A stretch of DNA of 19,171 bases, taken from NCBI GenBank assembly GCA_964395765.1, contig CAYNCU010000064.1, positions 1 through 19,171 on the forward strand. Direction: 5' to 3'. The notes under the pieces were generated by a model. The model saw nothing but the letters and a program-made list of their open reading frames with translations. It ran no database searches and was not told the origin of the DNA. This document shows, piece by piece, positions 7,332 to 14,983 of this stretch. The stretch is from DATDPY01 sp964395765. Its GTDB lineage: Bacteria > Bacteroidota > Bacteroidia > Cytophagales > Cyclobacteriaceae. How positions within the stretch are numbered: position 1 is the first letter of the stretch; every line of letters begins with the position of its first letter. The position numbers and the translations under genes were made by a program.

Positions 7332-8700
7332 AACGCAATGATGTTATCGGGTCCTGGTTAGCTGCCCTGCGGGCGGGAGCGATTCCAAAAATCAAGCCCA
7401 CGGTGGCGGCCACGCCGAAAGAAAGAATTATTGAAAAAGGTGTAATGATGGTGGGTATGTCGGCAATTTTTGACACGATCAATGCCAGGGATACCCCTAG
7501 CATGATGCCGATTAATCCACCGGTAACGCTTATCATTATGGCTTCATAAAGGAATTGCTGAACGATATCCACTTTCTTGGCCCCGATAGAAAGGCGCAGG
7601 CCGATCTCCTTGATTCTCTCCAGCACAGAGGCCAGCATGATATTCATGATCCCGATACCGCCCACCAATAAAGAAATCCCTGCAATCACCCCCAGCACCA
7701 TATTGAATATCTTCTTGGTCTTTTCCTGTTGTTTGAGTAATAATTCCGGGATGGAAATCTGGAAGTCTACTTTATCATTATGCCTTCGTTTTAAAATCCG
7801 GTCGATTACTTCCGCCGTTGATGCCAGCTGATCGGTTTGTTTTACCTGAACCACCAGCCGGTCGATCTGGTTATAATTCGGCGTTTTCTGTTGTGAATTG
7901 TTCTGGTCGGATGAATTATTATTGTTCCGGCTCGCCTGGGCTGCCTGCTGGATCTGTTCTTCGGTTACCATGGCCCTGTTTTTATACCGGATCAGGATGG
8001 TTTGAATGGGCGCATAAACATCCATGTTATAATCACGGATACCCAGGTTCGACAAGCTCGCCTTGGTAATATATCTTTCCTTTAATACGCCGATAACCTC
8101 CAGCCACTGGTTCCCGCACTTTATGGATTTGCCCAGCGGATTTTCAGTGGGGAAAAACTTGGCTGCGATGTGCTTGCCGATGATACATACCGGCGCTCCG
8201 GTTTCTAACTGATAGCCGGAAAACATCCGACCTTCTTCCATAGAAAAATTCATCAACTCGAAATAATGCGGTTGAACACCCACCAGTTTGGTCGATCGGC
8301 GGATCCCGTTCTTGATAATATAGGTATCAATTATAATTTCCGGGCTGGTTTTTTCCACTGTAGGAACTTCATCCTCAATGGCATTAACATCCTGCAGTCT
8401 CAACCCGGGTGAGAATTTTTTCTTATCCTTTTCTGTTGACTCGGTTTCATTTACTTTCTCCTCGGTTTGTTCCAGGACAGGTTCAATAACAATATTATTT
8501 ACACCGACCAGTTTTATCTGGTTCAGGATTTCCTGCTGCGCCCCGTTACCGATCGCCAGCATGGTAATGACGGCTCCCACTCCGAAAATGATGCCTAATG
8601 CGGTGAGTATAGAACGTAACCGGTTGGCAAAGACCGCTTCGAAGGCAATAAAAAAATTGAAAAAGCTTCTCCCCATAGCCTTGACAATCCAGTTTTTCAT
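7324..8700 (-). CDS. MacB-type ABC transporter permease (no ATPase domain)
   Basis: A 458-residue inner-membrane protein with the MacB_PCD - FtsX arrangement. One N-terminal transmembrane helix (about 30-50, ILTALGIIFGVGAVITMLAI) precedes a large periplasmic domain (about 55-325). Three C-terminal helices follow, with the MacB-like stretch GGIGIMNIMLASVLERIKEIGLR and the terminal GIAPARRAANQDPITSLRYE. MacB-type permeases act as mechanotransmitters: a partner ATPase drives substrate from the periplasm into a TolC channel. Unlike MacB, there is no fused nucleotide-binding domain, and none is encoded next door. The periplasmic domain has an Asn/Gln/Ser-rich insert (about 254-275, with SRNNNNSSDQNNSQQ) that looks like a flexible linker. 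The gene begins 4 bp after the second adaptor and overlaps tolC by 8 bp. Whether it exports a drug, lipid or peptide is unknown. Confidence 0.93.
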   Translation of the reverse strand: MKNWIVKAMGRSFFNFFIAFEAVFANRLRSILTALGIIFGVGAVITMLAIGNGAQQEILNQIKLVGVNNIVIEPVLEQTEEKVNETESTEKDKKKFSPGLRLQDVNAIEDEVPTVEKTSPEIIIDTYIIKNGIRRSTKLVGVQPHYFELMNFSMEEGRMFSGYQLETGAPVCIIGKHIAAKFFPTENPLGKSIKCGNQWLEVIGVLKERYITKASLSNLGIRDYNMDVYAPIQTILIRYKNRAMVTEEQIQQAAQASRNNNNSSDQNNSQQKTPNYNQIDRLVVQVKQTDQLASTAEVIDRILKRRHNDKVDFQISIPELLLKQQEKTKKIFNMVLGVIAGISLLVGGIGIMNIMLASVLERIKEIGLRLSIGAKKVDIVQQFLYEAIMISVTGGLIGIMLGVSLALIVSKIADIPTIITPFSIILSFGVAATVGLIFGIAPARRAANQDPITSLRYE

Positions 8701-8704
8701 ATTG

Positions 8705-10060
8705 CTATTCCTTTGATTTTACAGTGCTGGTATCCGTTTTAACTGATGAAACCGCATTTTCAGCCCCGGGGCTTTCATTATTTTTTTTATCCTTGTTCCT
8801 TTTTCCATTCATTTCAGGAAGAAGTACAATGGCATTGTCTTCATAACCCGCCGGGACCGATAAATAAACTCTATCTTCTTCCGCCAGACCTTTCAGGATC
8901 ATCACCGCATTTTCATTGGATTGCCCGACTTCCACCTCCTGTTTTACGGTTTTAATACCATTTTTCCTGTAGACATAGGTAATAGAGTCATCCTTACTGT
9001 GGAGGCATTCCAGGGGTATGTAAAGAGCTGAATCGTATTCTTTTACGATGATCCGGTTGGCAGTTGTCATGGACGGACGCAGTGAATAATCCGTACCGGT
9101 CACTTCAATCCGGCTTTCGAACACCTTTGCATCGGAATTAGGCCTCTGTTCTCCTACATTGGCTACCGAAAGTACCGTGCCGGTCAACTTTTTATCGGGA
9201 AAAGCATCCAGGCTGATGTCAACATGCTGGCCCGGCTTCACCTTCCTGACATCCACTTCGTTAATAAAAACTTTGGATATCATGATGGACATATCGGGAA
9301 GGGTGGCCACCGTCGGGTTCCATGCACTGATCTGCGATCCGGCTTTAATGGGTTTCCCATCCCAGTCTTTCTTGTAAACAACCATGCCGGCTTCGGGCGC
9401 CATGATAGTTAATTGATTGCCCAGGTCCCTCATGTCCGTCACGATACGGCTTTGTTTCTTTTTATCCGCAAAAACTTCCTGCATTTTAGCCTTGTTCTGG
9501 TCGAGTTTGATTTTATAATTATCCAGCGCCTGCTGGTAGGCTCGTCTGGCTTTATCAAGGTTATATTCATTTTGTTTGATGGTGGCCGGGGGTTCATACT
9601 TGGATTGCTCCACAACCAGTTTTGCCTGTTCCACATCATATTTAAGGTTGACCAGTTCATCTCTTGCCTGGCGCATCTGCAGTGCCGTATCCAACTGGGT
9701 CTGCACATATTTGGATTCGGATTTTTCCAGTTCCAGCTGCGCATCCTGGAATTTGGTATTGTAGTCGGAATGGTCAAGATCAGCGACCCAATCCCCTTTT
9801 TTAACCATGGTTCCTTCATCCACCATCCTGCTGATTGTGATCTGGTAGATCTGGAAATCCCTCAGGCGCATAGGTCCCTGGATCTCCACCGAATTTTTTG
9901 CCTCCAGTTCACCGGGGGTGTTTACGTCAATGACAAATTTTCCCTTTTTGACAGGTACTATGATATCCTCGGCATCGGAATTTCCGTTTTGCTTGAAGGC
10001 AAAGAAAAAGATGAGGGAAATGATTAATATTCCGGTTCCTATGAGGCCAATTTTTTTCAT
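8705..10060 (-). CDS. Periplasmic adaptor (HlyD/MacA-like), second of a tandem pair
   Basis: A 451-residue membrane-fusion protein. One N-terminal anchor helix (about 3-22) precedes the first half of the lipoyl/barrel-sandwich domain (about 35-96, with GTMVKKGDWVADLD). A long alpha-helical hairpin (about 100-215) should reach the TolC tip, and the second lipoyl half begins at APEAGMVVYKKDWDG (221-235). A beta-barrel and membrane-proximal part follow, containing INEVDVRKVKPGQ and SLRPSMT. The C-terminal 35 residues are charged and low-complexity. It is collinear with the adaptor encoded just upstream, with the same register and no gaps over about the first 230 residues. The spacing is 16 bp after that adaptor and 4 bp before the permease, so all are one transcript. 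The two adaptors may form a mixed hexamer, or one may have specialised. Confidence 0.92.
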   Translation of the reverse strand: MKKIGLIGTGILIISLIFFFAFKQNGNSDAEDIIVPVKKGKFVIDVNTPGELEAKNSVEIQGPMRLRDFQIYQITISRMVDEGTMVKKGDWVADLDHSDYNTKFQDAQLELEKSESKYVQTQLDTALQMRQARDELVNLKYDVEQAKLVVEQSKYEPPATIKQNEYNLDKARRAYQQALDNYKIKLDQNKAKMQEVFADKKKQSRIVTDMRDLGNQLTIMAPEAGMVVYKKDWDGKPIKAGSQISAWNPTVATLPDMSIMISKVFINEVDVRKVKPGQHVDISLDAFPDKKLTGTVLSVANVGEQRPNSDAKVFESRIEVTGTDYSLRPSMTTANRIIVKEYDSALYIPLECLHSKDDSITYVYRKNGIKTVKQEVEVGQSNENAVMILKGLAEEDRVYLSVPAGYEDNAIVLLPEMNGKRNKDKKNNESPGAENAVSSVKTDTSTVKSKE

Positions 10061-10076
10061 TATCGGTTATTTAAAA

Positions 10077-11411
10077 TTATCGGTTTATGCCAAGGCTCCC
10101 CATGGCACTTTCTCCTGTAATGGCATCATTTTCATAAATCATTGATCTCCGGTGTCCATCCATACCGGGAAGGTATACGATCGGCTCATCCTTATAATTG
10201 GCCGGAGGGGAAATATAAATATCGTCACCTTCCTTAAGGCCTTTGAGAATTACGGAAACATTATTGTTGGTCGATCCGGTCTCGACTTCCTGTTTTATTA
10301 CCCTGAACCCGCTCTTTTTGTAAACAAAGGTCACTGAATCATTTTCGGTAAATAAACTGCTGAGCGGCACTGTGAGAACATCCTTCAAATCTTTAATAAT
10401 GATCCTGTTGGAAGTAGTCATCGAGGGCCGGAGAGAAATATCCGTACTATCGATCCTGATAACCGCTTCGAAAACCTTCGCATCGGAATTCTGCCTTTGT
10501 TCACCCACATTGGCTACATTAGTGACCATCCCTGTCAGTTGCAGATCCGGGTAGGCATCCAATCCGATTTCTGCTTTTTGTCCTGGTTTTACCTTTTGCA
10601 CATCTACTTCATTGATATAGGTCTTGGAAATCATGGAAGTCATATCCGGCAAGGTGGCAACCACCGGGTCCCATGACCAGATTTGCGATCCGGTTTTTAC
10701 TACCTGATTATCCCAGTCTTTTGTATAGATGACCATGCCGGCTTGCGGCGCCCGGATGGTGAAGCGATCGGCCAGGTTTTCCATTTTGTCGTATTTATTC
10801 TCGAATTTGTGAAGGTCGGCATCCACTTCCCGCATCTTCGCGATATTCTGTTTTTCTTTTATTTTATAATTTTCACTCGATTGTTCGTAACTGCGCTCTG
10901 CCTTCATATAATCATACTCTGTCTTTTTTACCGTCGCAGGCGGTTCATATTTAGATTCATCCAGCTTTAGTTTAGCTTCTTTTGCCTCATATTTCAGGTT
11001 TATCAGGTCATTCCTGGCTTTGCGCATATCCAGGGTAGTATCCAGTTGTGTTTGTAAAAATTTTGTCCGTGCTGCCTCCAGGTCCGATTCTGTATTCTGG
11101 ACCTTGGTGTTGAATTCGGAACGGTCAAGGTCCGCAATCCAATCGCCTTTTTTTACAACCGTTCCTTCGGGAACCATGTTACTGATAGCAAGCCGGTAAA
11201 TCTGGAATATAAACAAATTGGGGGGGCCTTGGATCATGACGGAATTTTTTGCCTGCAACTCCCCGGTGGTGGTTATGTCGGAGACGAAGGGTCCCTTATT
11301 TACCCTGATGGTATTTTCATCTCCCGGTGTTCTTTTGGCCGCCATGAAAAAAAATATCGCCGTGATGAGTACGATTACGATAATAATTCCCGGTAACAAA
11401 AATTTTTTCAT
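10077..11411 (-). CDS. Periplasmic adaptor (HlyD/MacA-like), first of a tandem pair
   Basis: A 444-residue membrane-fusion protein and the first gene of the export operon. An N-terminal anchor helix (about 4-24) is followed by the first lipoyl half with GTVVKKGDWIADLD (83-96). The alpha-hairpin (about 100-215) includes TQLDTTLDMRKARNDLINLKYE, spanning roughly 121-142, and the second lipoyl half starts at APQAGMVIYTKDWDN (221-235). The later part contains INEVDVQKVKPGQ and SLRPSMT, shared with the next gene. The two differ most at the N-terminal anchor, in the hairpin and at the C-terminal tail, which here is short and ends in GESAMGSLGINR. The paralogy is clear, and the tandem arrangement indicates a local duplication that has diverged. 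A TAnnTTTG-type element lies about 155 bp upstream on the minus strand. Confidence 0.92.
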   Translation of the reverse strand: MKKFLLPGIIIVIVLITAIFFFMAAKRTPGDENTIRVNKGPFVSDITTTGELQAKNSVMIQGPPNLFIFQIYRLAISNMVPEGTVVKKGDWIADLDRSEFNTKVQNTESDLEAARTKFLQTQLDTTLDMRKARNDLINLKYEAKEAKLKLDESKYEPPATVKKTEYDYMKAERSYEQSSENYKIKEKQNIAKMREVDADLHKFENKYDKMENLADRFTIRAPQAGMVIYTKDWDNQVVKTGSQIWSWDPVVATLPDMTSMISKTYINEVDVQKVKPGQKAEIGLDAYPDLQLTGMVTNVANVGEQRQNSDAKVFEAVIRIDSTDISLRPSMTTSNRIIIKDLKDVLTVPLSSLFTENDSVTFVYKKSGFRVIKQEVETGSTNNNVSVILKGLKEGDDIYISPPANYKDEPIVYLPGMDGHRRSMIYENDAITGESAMGSLGINR

Positions 11412-11567
11412 GAAAAAATAAAATCTGGGCCTATAAAGGAATACTGATAATCAGCAGTGAAGTTTCGGAAAAACCAGAATTTTTTAATCGTAAGGCTATC
11501 GTAAAAAGGGAAATTGAGAAAAACTATATTAAAAAGTGATATCATTTTAGCAAAGATGGCTGTATAA

Positions 11568-11598
11568 CAAATATAACTTTTTTTGCTACTTATGAAAG
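11568..11598 (-). promoter_or_regulatory. Candidate promoter of the export operon
   Basis: Read on the minus strand, TATATTTG (11575 to 11568) matches the Bacteroidota -7 box TAnnTTTG. TTTC lies 18 bp upstream in the place of the -33 TTTG, one mismatch from consensus. Transcription would start near 11561, giving a leader of about 150 nt before the first adaptor gene, which leaves room for leader-based control that I could not identify. Confidence 0.45.
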
Positions 11599-11662
11599 AA
11601 AAAACGTCAAAACTTAAGTTAAATTGCACAAATCCTTTTCCGGATGTCTCTTTATTTTCAGT

Positions 11663-11670
11663 TAAATTTG
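11663..11670 (+). promoter_or_regulatory. Candidate -7 element for the methyltransferase gene
   Basis: TAAATTTG matches TAnnTTTG on the plus strand, 57 bp before the proposed TTG start at 11728. A TTTC at 11637-11640 with a 22-bp spacer could serve as a weak -33 box. The predicted start of transcription is near 11677. Confidence 0.4.
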
Positions 11671-11727
11671 ACGCCGATTTGAGAGGGTAAAGCAAAAGCA
11701 TTCGATGAATAATTAATAATTCCGGAA

Positions 11728-12498
11728 TTGAAAAATATTATCAGCTTTTCGATAAGAAAAATACCGCGCAGGTACCTCCAGCTTTTCAGTCATTTCATTT
11801 TGCGTGCACTGGGAATTTTTTATGCCGGTAATAAAGTGGAATGCCCGGTTTGTGGAAATACCTATCGTAATTTTTTCCCCTACGGCAGGAATCCGGTGAG
11901 GGAAAATGCACTTTGTTTTCATTGCTTGTCGCTCGAACGGCACCGCCTGCTCTGGCTTTATCTTAAGGACAAGACAAATTTTTTCACAGACCCTTTGAAA
12001 GTTCTTCATATTGCTCCGGAATTATGTTATATCCGCAGGTTTGAAAGCCAGGATAACCTTGACTATATAACCGCCGATCTTGAATCGCCTTTGGCAAAAG
12101 TCAAGATGGATGTTCATGCTATCCCATTCGCGGATAATGAATTTGATGTAGCTATCTGTAATCATGTGATGGAACATGTCAACGACGATATCCTTGCCAT
12201 GAAAGAAATACTTCGCGTATTGAAGCCTGGGGGCTGGGCGATCATTCAGTCGCCCCTGATCGGATGGAACAACAAAAAGACTTTTGAAGATGCTTCTATT
12301 ACTTCTCCTGCCGAAAGGGAAAAGGTTTATGGCCAGCGCGATCACGTACGATTGTACGGTCAGGATTACCCTGAGCGGCTGCGTTCGGCGGGATTCCGGG
12401 TTACGGAAGATGATTTTGTTAAAAAACTTCCGGCTGAAACGCTGGAACGTTATTCTTTGCCGAAGGAAGAAATAATTTATTTGTGCGTGAAGCCGTGA
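11728..12498 (+). CDS. Zinc-ribbon SAM-dependent methyltransferase
   Basis: A 256-residue class I methyltransferase with an N-terminal zinc-ribbon-like module. Cys39 and Cys42 (VECPVCG) and Cys63 and Cys66 (LCFHC) form two CxxC knuckles, joined by the basic stretch YRNFFPYGRNPVREN. The Rossmann part begins at KVLHIAPE (91-98); the usual glycine-rich motif I is replaced by HIAPE. DVHAIPFADNEFDVAICNHVMEH (about 128-150) and EILRVLKPGGWAIIQSP (about 160-176) are typical of the Methyltransf_11 type. From what I recall of such proteins, close relatives often sit in surface polysaccharide loci, so a sugar or lipid-linked acceptor is possible, but the substrate is not shown. The first in-frame start after a stop is the TTG at 11728, giving MKNIISFSIRK; no earlier ATG is in frame. 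It is transcribed alone, divergent from the export operon and convergent with the sigma operon. Confidence 0.85.
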   Translation: MKNIISFSIRKIPRRYLQLFSHFILRALGIFYAGNKVECPVCGNTYRNFFPYGRNPVRENALCFHCLSLERHRLLWLYLKDKTNFFTDPLKVLHIAPELCYIRRFESQDNLDYITADLESPLAKVKMDVHAIPFADNEFDVAICNHVMEHVNDDILAMKEILRVLKPGGWAIIQSPLIGWNNKKTFEDASITSPAEREKVYGQRDHVRLYGQDYPERLRSAGFRVTEDDFVKKLPAETLERYSLPKEEIIYLCVKP

Positions 12499-12939
12499 AA
12501 TTCCCGGAAGGATAATTAAAGTTCGTAACGGGAAGCTGCGACCAGGGTTAAATTGCGAAAACCCGGGAAATAAATTAACGGGTCGAAGTACAAGGCTACA
12601 ACCCGGGAGTGAAATCGGTATAACATTTAATTCCATCTTATTCACTTAAAACTTTGCGTCCATTGCGCCCTTCGCGTCTTAGCGAGAAATAAATATTACC
12701 CTTTGCGCCCTTTGCGTCTTAGCGAGAAATAAATATTACCCATTGCGCCCTTTGCGTCTTAACGAGAAAGATATATTCTCTTTGCGCCCTTTGCGTCTTA
12801 ACGAGAAATAAATATTACCCATTGCGCCCTTTGCGTCTTAGCGAGAAATAAATATTACCCTTTGCACCCTTCGCGTCTTAGCGAGAAATAAATATTTCCT
12901 TAGCGAGAAATAAATATTCTCTTTGCGTGCTCCCTCCCC
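12499..12939. other. Gene-free stretch between convergent genes, mostly tandem repeat
   Basis: This 441-bp stretch lies between the 3' ends of the methyltransferase (plus) and the exported repeat protein (minus). About 150 bp of unremarkable sequence (12499-12650) contains a 6-bp inverted repeat (TTCCCG at 12501 and CGGGAA at 12529) without a T run, so I do not call it a terminator. The rest is the 40-bp tandem array listed separately. Confidence 0.7.
12651..12930. repeat. Tandem array of a 40-bp unit, six full copies plus partial ones
   Basis: Six near-identical copies start at 12661, 12701, 12741, 12780, 12820 and 12860; all are 40 bp except the third, which is 39. A partial copy lies on the left (from 12651), and a seventh copy lacking its first 19 bases runs from 12900, followed by the start of an eighth at about 12920. 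Each unit contains TTGCGCCC, then TTTGCGTCTTAGCGAGAAA, then TAAATATTACC. Copies begin alternately CATTGCG and CTTTGCG, which suggests a higher-order unit of about 80 bp. There are no unique spacers, so it is not a CRISPR. Its place between convergent gene ends is typical of intergenic satellite-like repeats. Confidence 0.93.
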
Positions 12940-14145
12940 CTATTGGTCGTTCCTTTTAATCGTAATCGCTGCGAGCGCCTTGTCTCTCGTGATCTTCTGT
13001 TGCTCATACTGCGTGAGCACCGAACTTTTTACCGATACCTCGATCGACTTTGGCATTGAACACTCATCGCATCGGGTAAGATTGATCTTCATGACCAACA
13101 TCTCATTGTCGCCCAGGGAATGAATGGCCCTGCCGTAGTCGACAACAAAATTTTTAATATCCTCTTCAAATTTGGGATACATCTCTTCCACCTTTTTATT
13201 TCGGTCCTGCTGACTAAGAGTCTGTCCGGTGGAGGGCATCCTGAAAACATCGTTATCCTGGTAGCTGGAATAGGTTCGGATGGAATAGATCACGCCATAA
13301 TCCTTTATCCTTTCATAGGAAGGCGTACTGTTTATAAAATAGGTTTGTGAAACATCGGGGCTGAAATAACTTTTGAGGATCTTGGAGAACAGGTCGAGAT
13401 CGGGCACCCGGCTGGCTTTATTCATATCAACAAAAGAAACCCTCTTCTTAAATTCATCGAGGTTGATTTTGCCTTCCTTATATGCGGTGATATCTTTTTT
13501 ATATACTTCGGCGGAAAAACCAGTGGATTGGTTTTCCTGGCTGTTATCACCGGATCCCAGGTCCGAAGACCAGGCGATCACGGCAAAATCAGGGGAGATC
13601 TTCTGTATCACACGAATCCTGGAATCCGGACCAAGCTGGCTGATCAGGTCGGCATAATCGGAAAAGAAAGTCATTATCGCATTTTTCAAATGTGATTCGA
13701 AATCTTCCTCCGATTCACCGTTGTCATTATTGTTCCCGCTTGATATATTATTCATTTCTTTTTGAGACTGTACATAGACATTCACCCTATTGTTATTGTC
13801 ATTTTTGTTGGAATCGGGAATTTCAGGAGCTTCGGATGTATCCGGCGTTTTATATTCATAACTGTAACTGTAAAATCCCGGCCGGGCCGTTGCAATTTTT
13901 GCTTTCATTAAACCGATCCTCCAGAATGAATTGTCTGGCAAGGTAAACGTTACTCCATATCCCGGCAGGTAGGTAGCATCAATTGATCGGTTCATGAAAA
14001 ACATGTTGTTGTTATTATCCGATATCAGGGTATTCAGGATGTTCTTCGCCACCTCCAGGTCGCGGTTCATTCTCTGCTCATCAATTTGTTGTGCCCATAC
14101 CCGGAGGCTGATGAAACATAATGCGAATAAAATAAGCTTTTTCAT
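12940..14145 (-). CDS. Exported protein with an internally duplicated domain, sigma-operon partner
   Basis: A 401-residue protein that I cannot assign to a named family. A Sec signal peptide (about 1-19, ending RVWAQ) implies a periplasmic or envelope location. The mature protein seems to consist of two divergent copies of one domain. DLEVAKNILNTL...YGVTFTL (29-69) aligns with DLDLFSKILKSY...YGVIYSI (249-289). Later, FESHLKNAIMTFFSDYADLI near 150-169 matches FEEDIKNFVVDYGRAI near 327-342, and the segments near 214-239 and 376-397 also correspond. Copy one carries an Asn/Ser-rich insert (about 101-149). Copy two contains CDEC (359-362), which could bind metal or form a disulfide. It begins 4 bp after the anti-sigma-like gene, so it is the third gene of a sigma-factor operon and a plausible sensor or effector of that circuit. 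The ATG at 14145 is the clear start. Confidence 0.8.
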   Translation of the reverse strand: MKKLILFALCFISLRVWAQQIDEQRMNRDLEVAKNILNTLISDNNNNMFFMNRSIDATYLPGYGVTFTLPDNSFWRIGLMKAKIATARPGFYSYSYEYKTPDTSEAPEIPDSNKNDNNNRVNVYVQSQKEMNNISSGNNNDNGESEEDFESHLKNAIMTFFSDYADLISQLGPDSRIRVIQKISPDFAVIAWSSDLGSGDNSQENQSTGFSAEVYKKDITAYKEGKINLDEFKKRVSFVDMNKASRVPDLDLFSKILKSYFSPDVSQTYFINSTPSYERIKDYGVIYSIRTYSSYQDNDVFRMPSTGQTLSQQDRNKKVEEMYPKFEEDIKNFVVDYGRAIHSLGDNEMLVMKINLTRCDECSMPKSIEVSVKSSVLTQYEQQKITRDKALAAITIKRNDQ

Positions 14146-14149
14146 ATCA

Positions 14150-14983
14150 CTAATTGTTTTGAGTGTTCAAAGTAGAAATTATACTGGTAAGGATCTGTGA
14201 GGTTTCCATTTTCTGGTTGTCTTGCGATTGTTTCAGGGCTACCAGACTGGTGCGGATCTTTTCCAGGTCCTCGTTTCTCTGTTTCTGTAAATAATCCGAA
14301 AAGCCGGCGACCAGGTTCTGCATGTACAACTGTTGCTGCATGGACGATTGTTTAACATATTCATCCACCAGTGCGCGGTTATCCTTCTGCATTCGGTTAA
14401 GGGCAAGCTCGATTTCATCGTTTTTAGCATGCGTATAGGAAGCCAGCAATTGCCTGAGTTCGGCAGCTTCTTTCTTATGATGATCATCAAGTATTTGTTG
14501 AAAGGCGGTCTCCGAAGATTTAATTTGTTCCGCCATTTGTTTATTACTGCCGGAGATGCGGTCATTGATCATGCCGGCGATTTCTGCCCGCGTAAGCGGT
14601 TTTTCACTGTTGTCCCTTTCCCCGAAACTGAGAGTGACCGAACCCTTGCCGAACTGAACGGAGGCCCTGGTAAAATACCCGATCGATAAAAAAATAAACA
14701 GGGAAGCGGCGATGGCTACCACATATCTCAAAGCGATGGAAACCGGTCGGTTAACAGGATTATTCCATAAGGACCGGTTTTGGCCGGCCTGGAAAACATA
14801 GGGATCCATCACTTCCTGGTCTCCAAGAGAACCAAGTCCTTTCCTGGCAATCAGCAGATCATCCAGTTCTTTCCGAAGTTCAGGATCCGCTTTTAACTTT
14901 TCTTCAAAAGCATCTTTTTCCTTTTGCGTAAGGTTGCCGTACAGGTAATCGATCAACCTTGTGATGTTATCTTTATTTTCCAT
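14150..14983 (-). CDS. Single-pass membrane protein with periplasmic coiled coil, probable anti-sigma factor
   Basis: A 277-residue protein. A cytoplasmic N-terminal part (1-83) holds LIDYLYGNLTQKEKDAFEEKLKADPELRKELDDL (about 10-43), a helical pattern common at the start of Bacteroidota anti-sigma proteins, but without the His/Cys ligands of a zinc-containing anti-sigma domain. One transmembrane helix (about 84-104) follows. The periplasmic part has a short beta-like piece (SVQFGKGSVTLSFG) and then a long charged, Gln-rich coiled coil (about 130-275). The start at 14983 is chosen over an upstream frame extension because its ATG overlaps the last 11 bp of the sigma gene, a normal coupling for sigma/anti-sigma pairs. 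It should hold the ECF sigma factor at the membrane until an envelope signal frees it. The anti-sigma role is inferred from position and topology, not from a diagnostic motif. Confidence 0.78.
   Translation of the reverse strand: MENKDNITRLIDYLYGNLTQKEKDAFEEKLKADPELRKELDDLLIARKGLGSLGDQEVMDPYVFQAGQNRSLWNNPVNRPVSIALRYVVAIAASLFIFLSIGYFTRASVQFGKGSVTLSFGERDNSEKPLTRAEIAGMINDRISGSNKQMAEQIKSSETAFQQILDDHHKKEAAELRQLLASYTHAKNDEIELALNRMQKDNRALVDEYVKQSSMQQQLYMQNLVAGFSDYLQKQRNEDLEKIRTSLVALKQSQDNQKMETSQILTSIISTLNTQNN

Larger units (their letters stand above)
11412..11727. other. Divergent intergenic region between export operon and methyltransferase
   Basis: This 316-bp AT-rich stretch separates divergent genes and so should hold both promoters. 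Two TAnnTTTG-like boxes, one per strand, are listed separately. A minus-strand open frame of 97 codons across it looks non-coding (no recognisable family, odd composition, no clear start). No strong hairpin or repeat was seen. Confidence 0.6.

Noticed and set aside
11408..11701. A 97-codon minus-strand open frame across the divergent promoter region
   Set aside because: It lies where both divergent promoters should be, overlaps the first adaptor start, has no recognisable domain and has a composition unlike its neighbours.
12022..12645. A 207-codon minus-strand open frame opposite the methyltransferase
   Set aside because: It is antisense to a gene with clear family motifs, and its translation has no domain character.
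12651..12930. CRISPR array
   Set aside because: The units are contiguous with no unique spacers, and there are no cas genes in the window.
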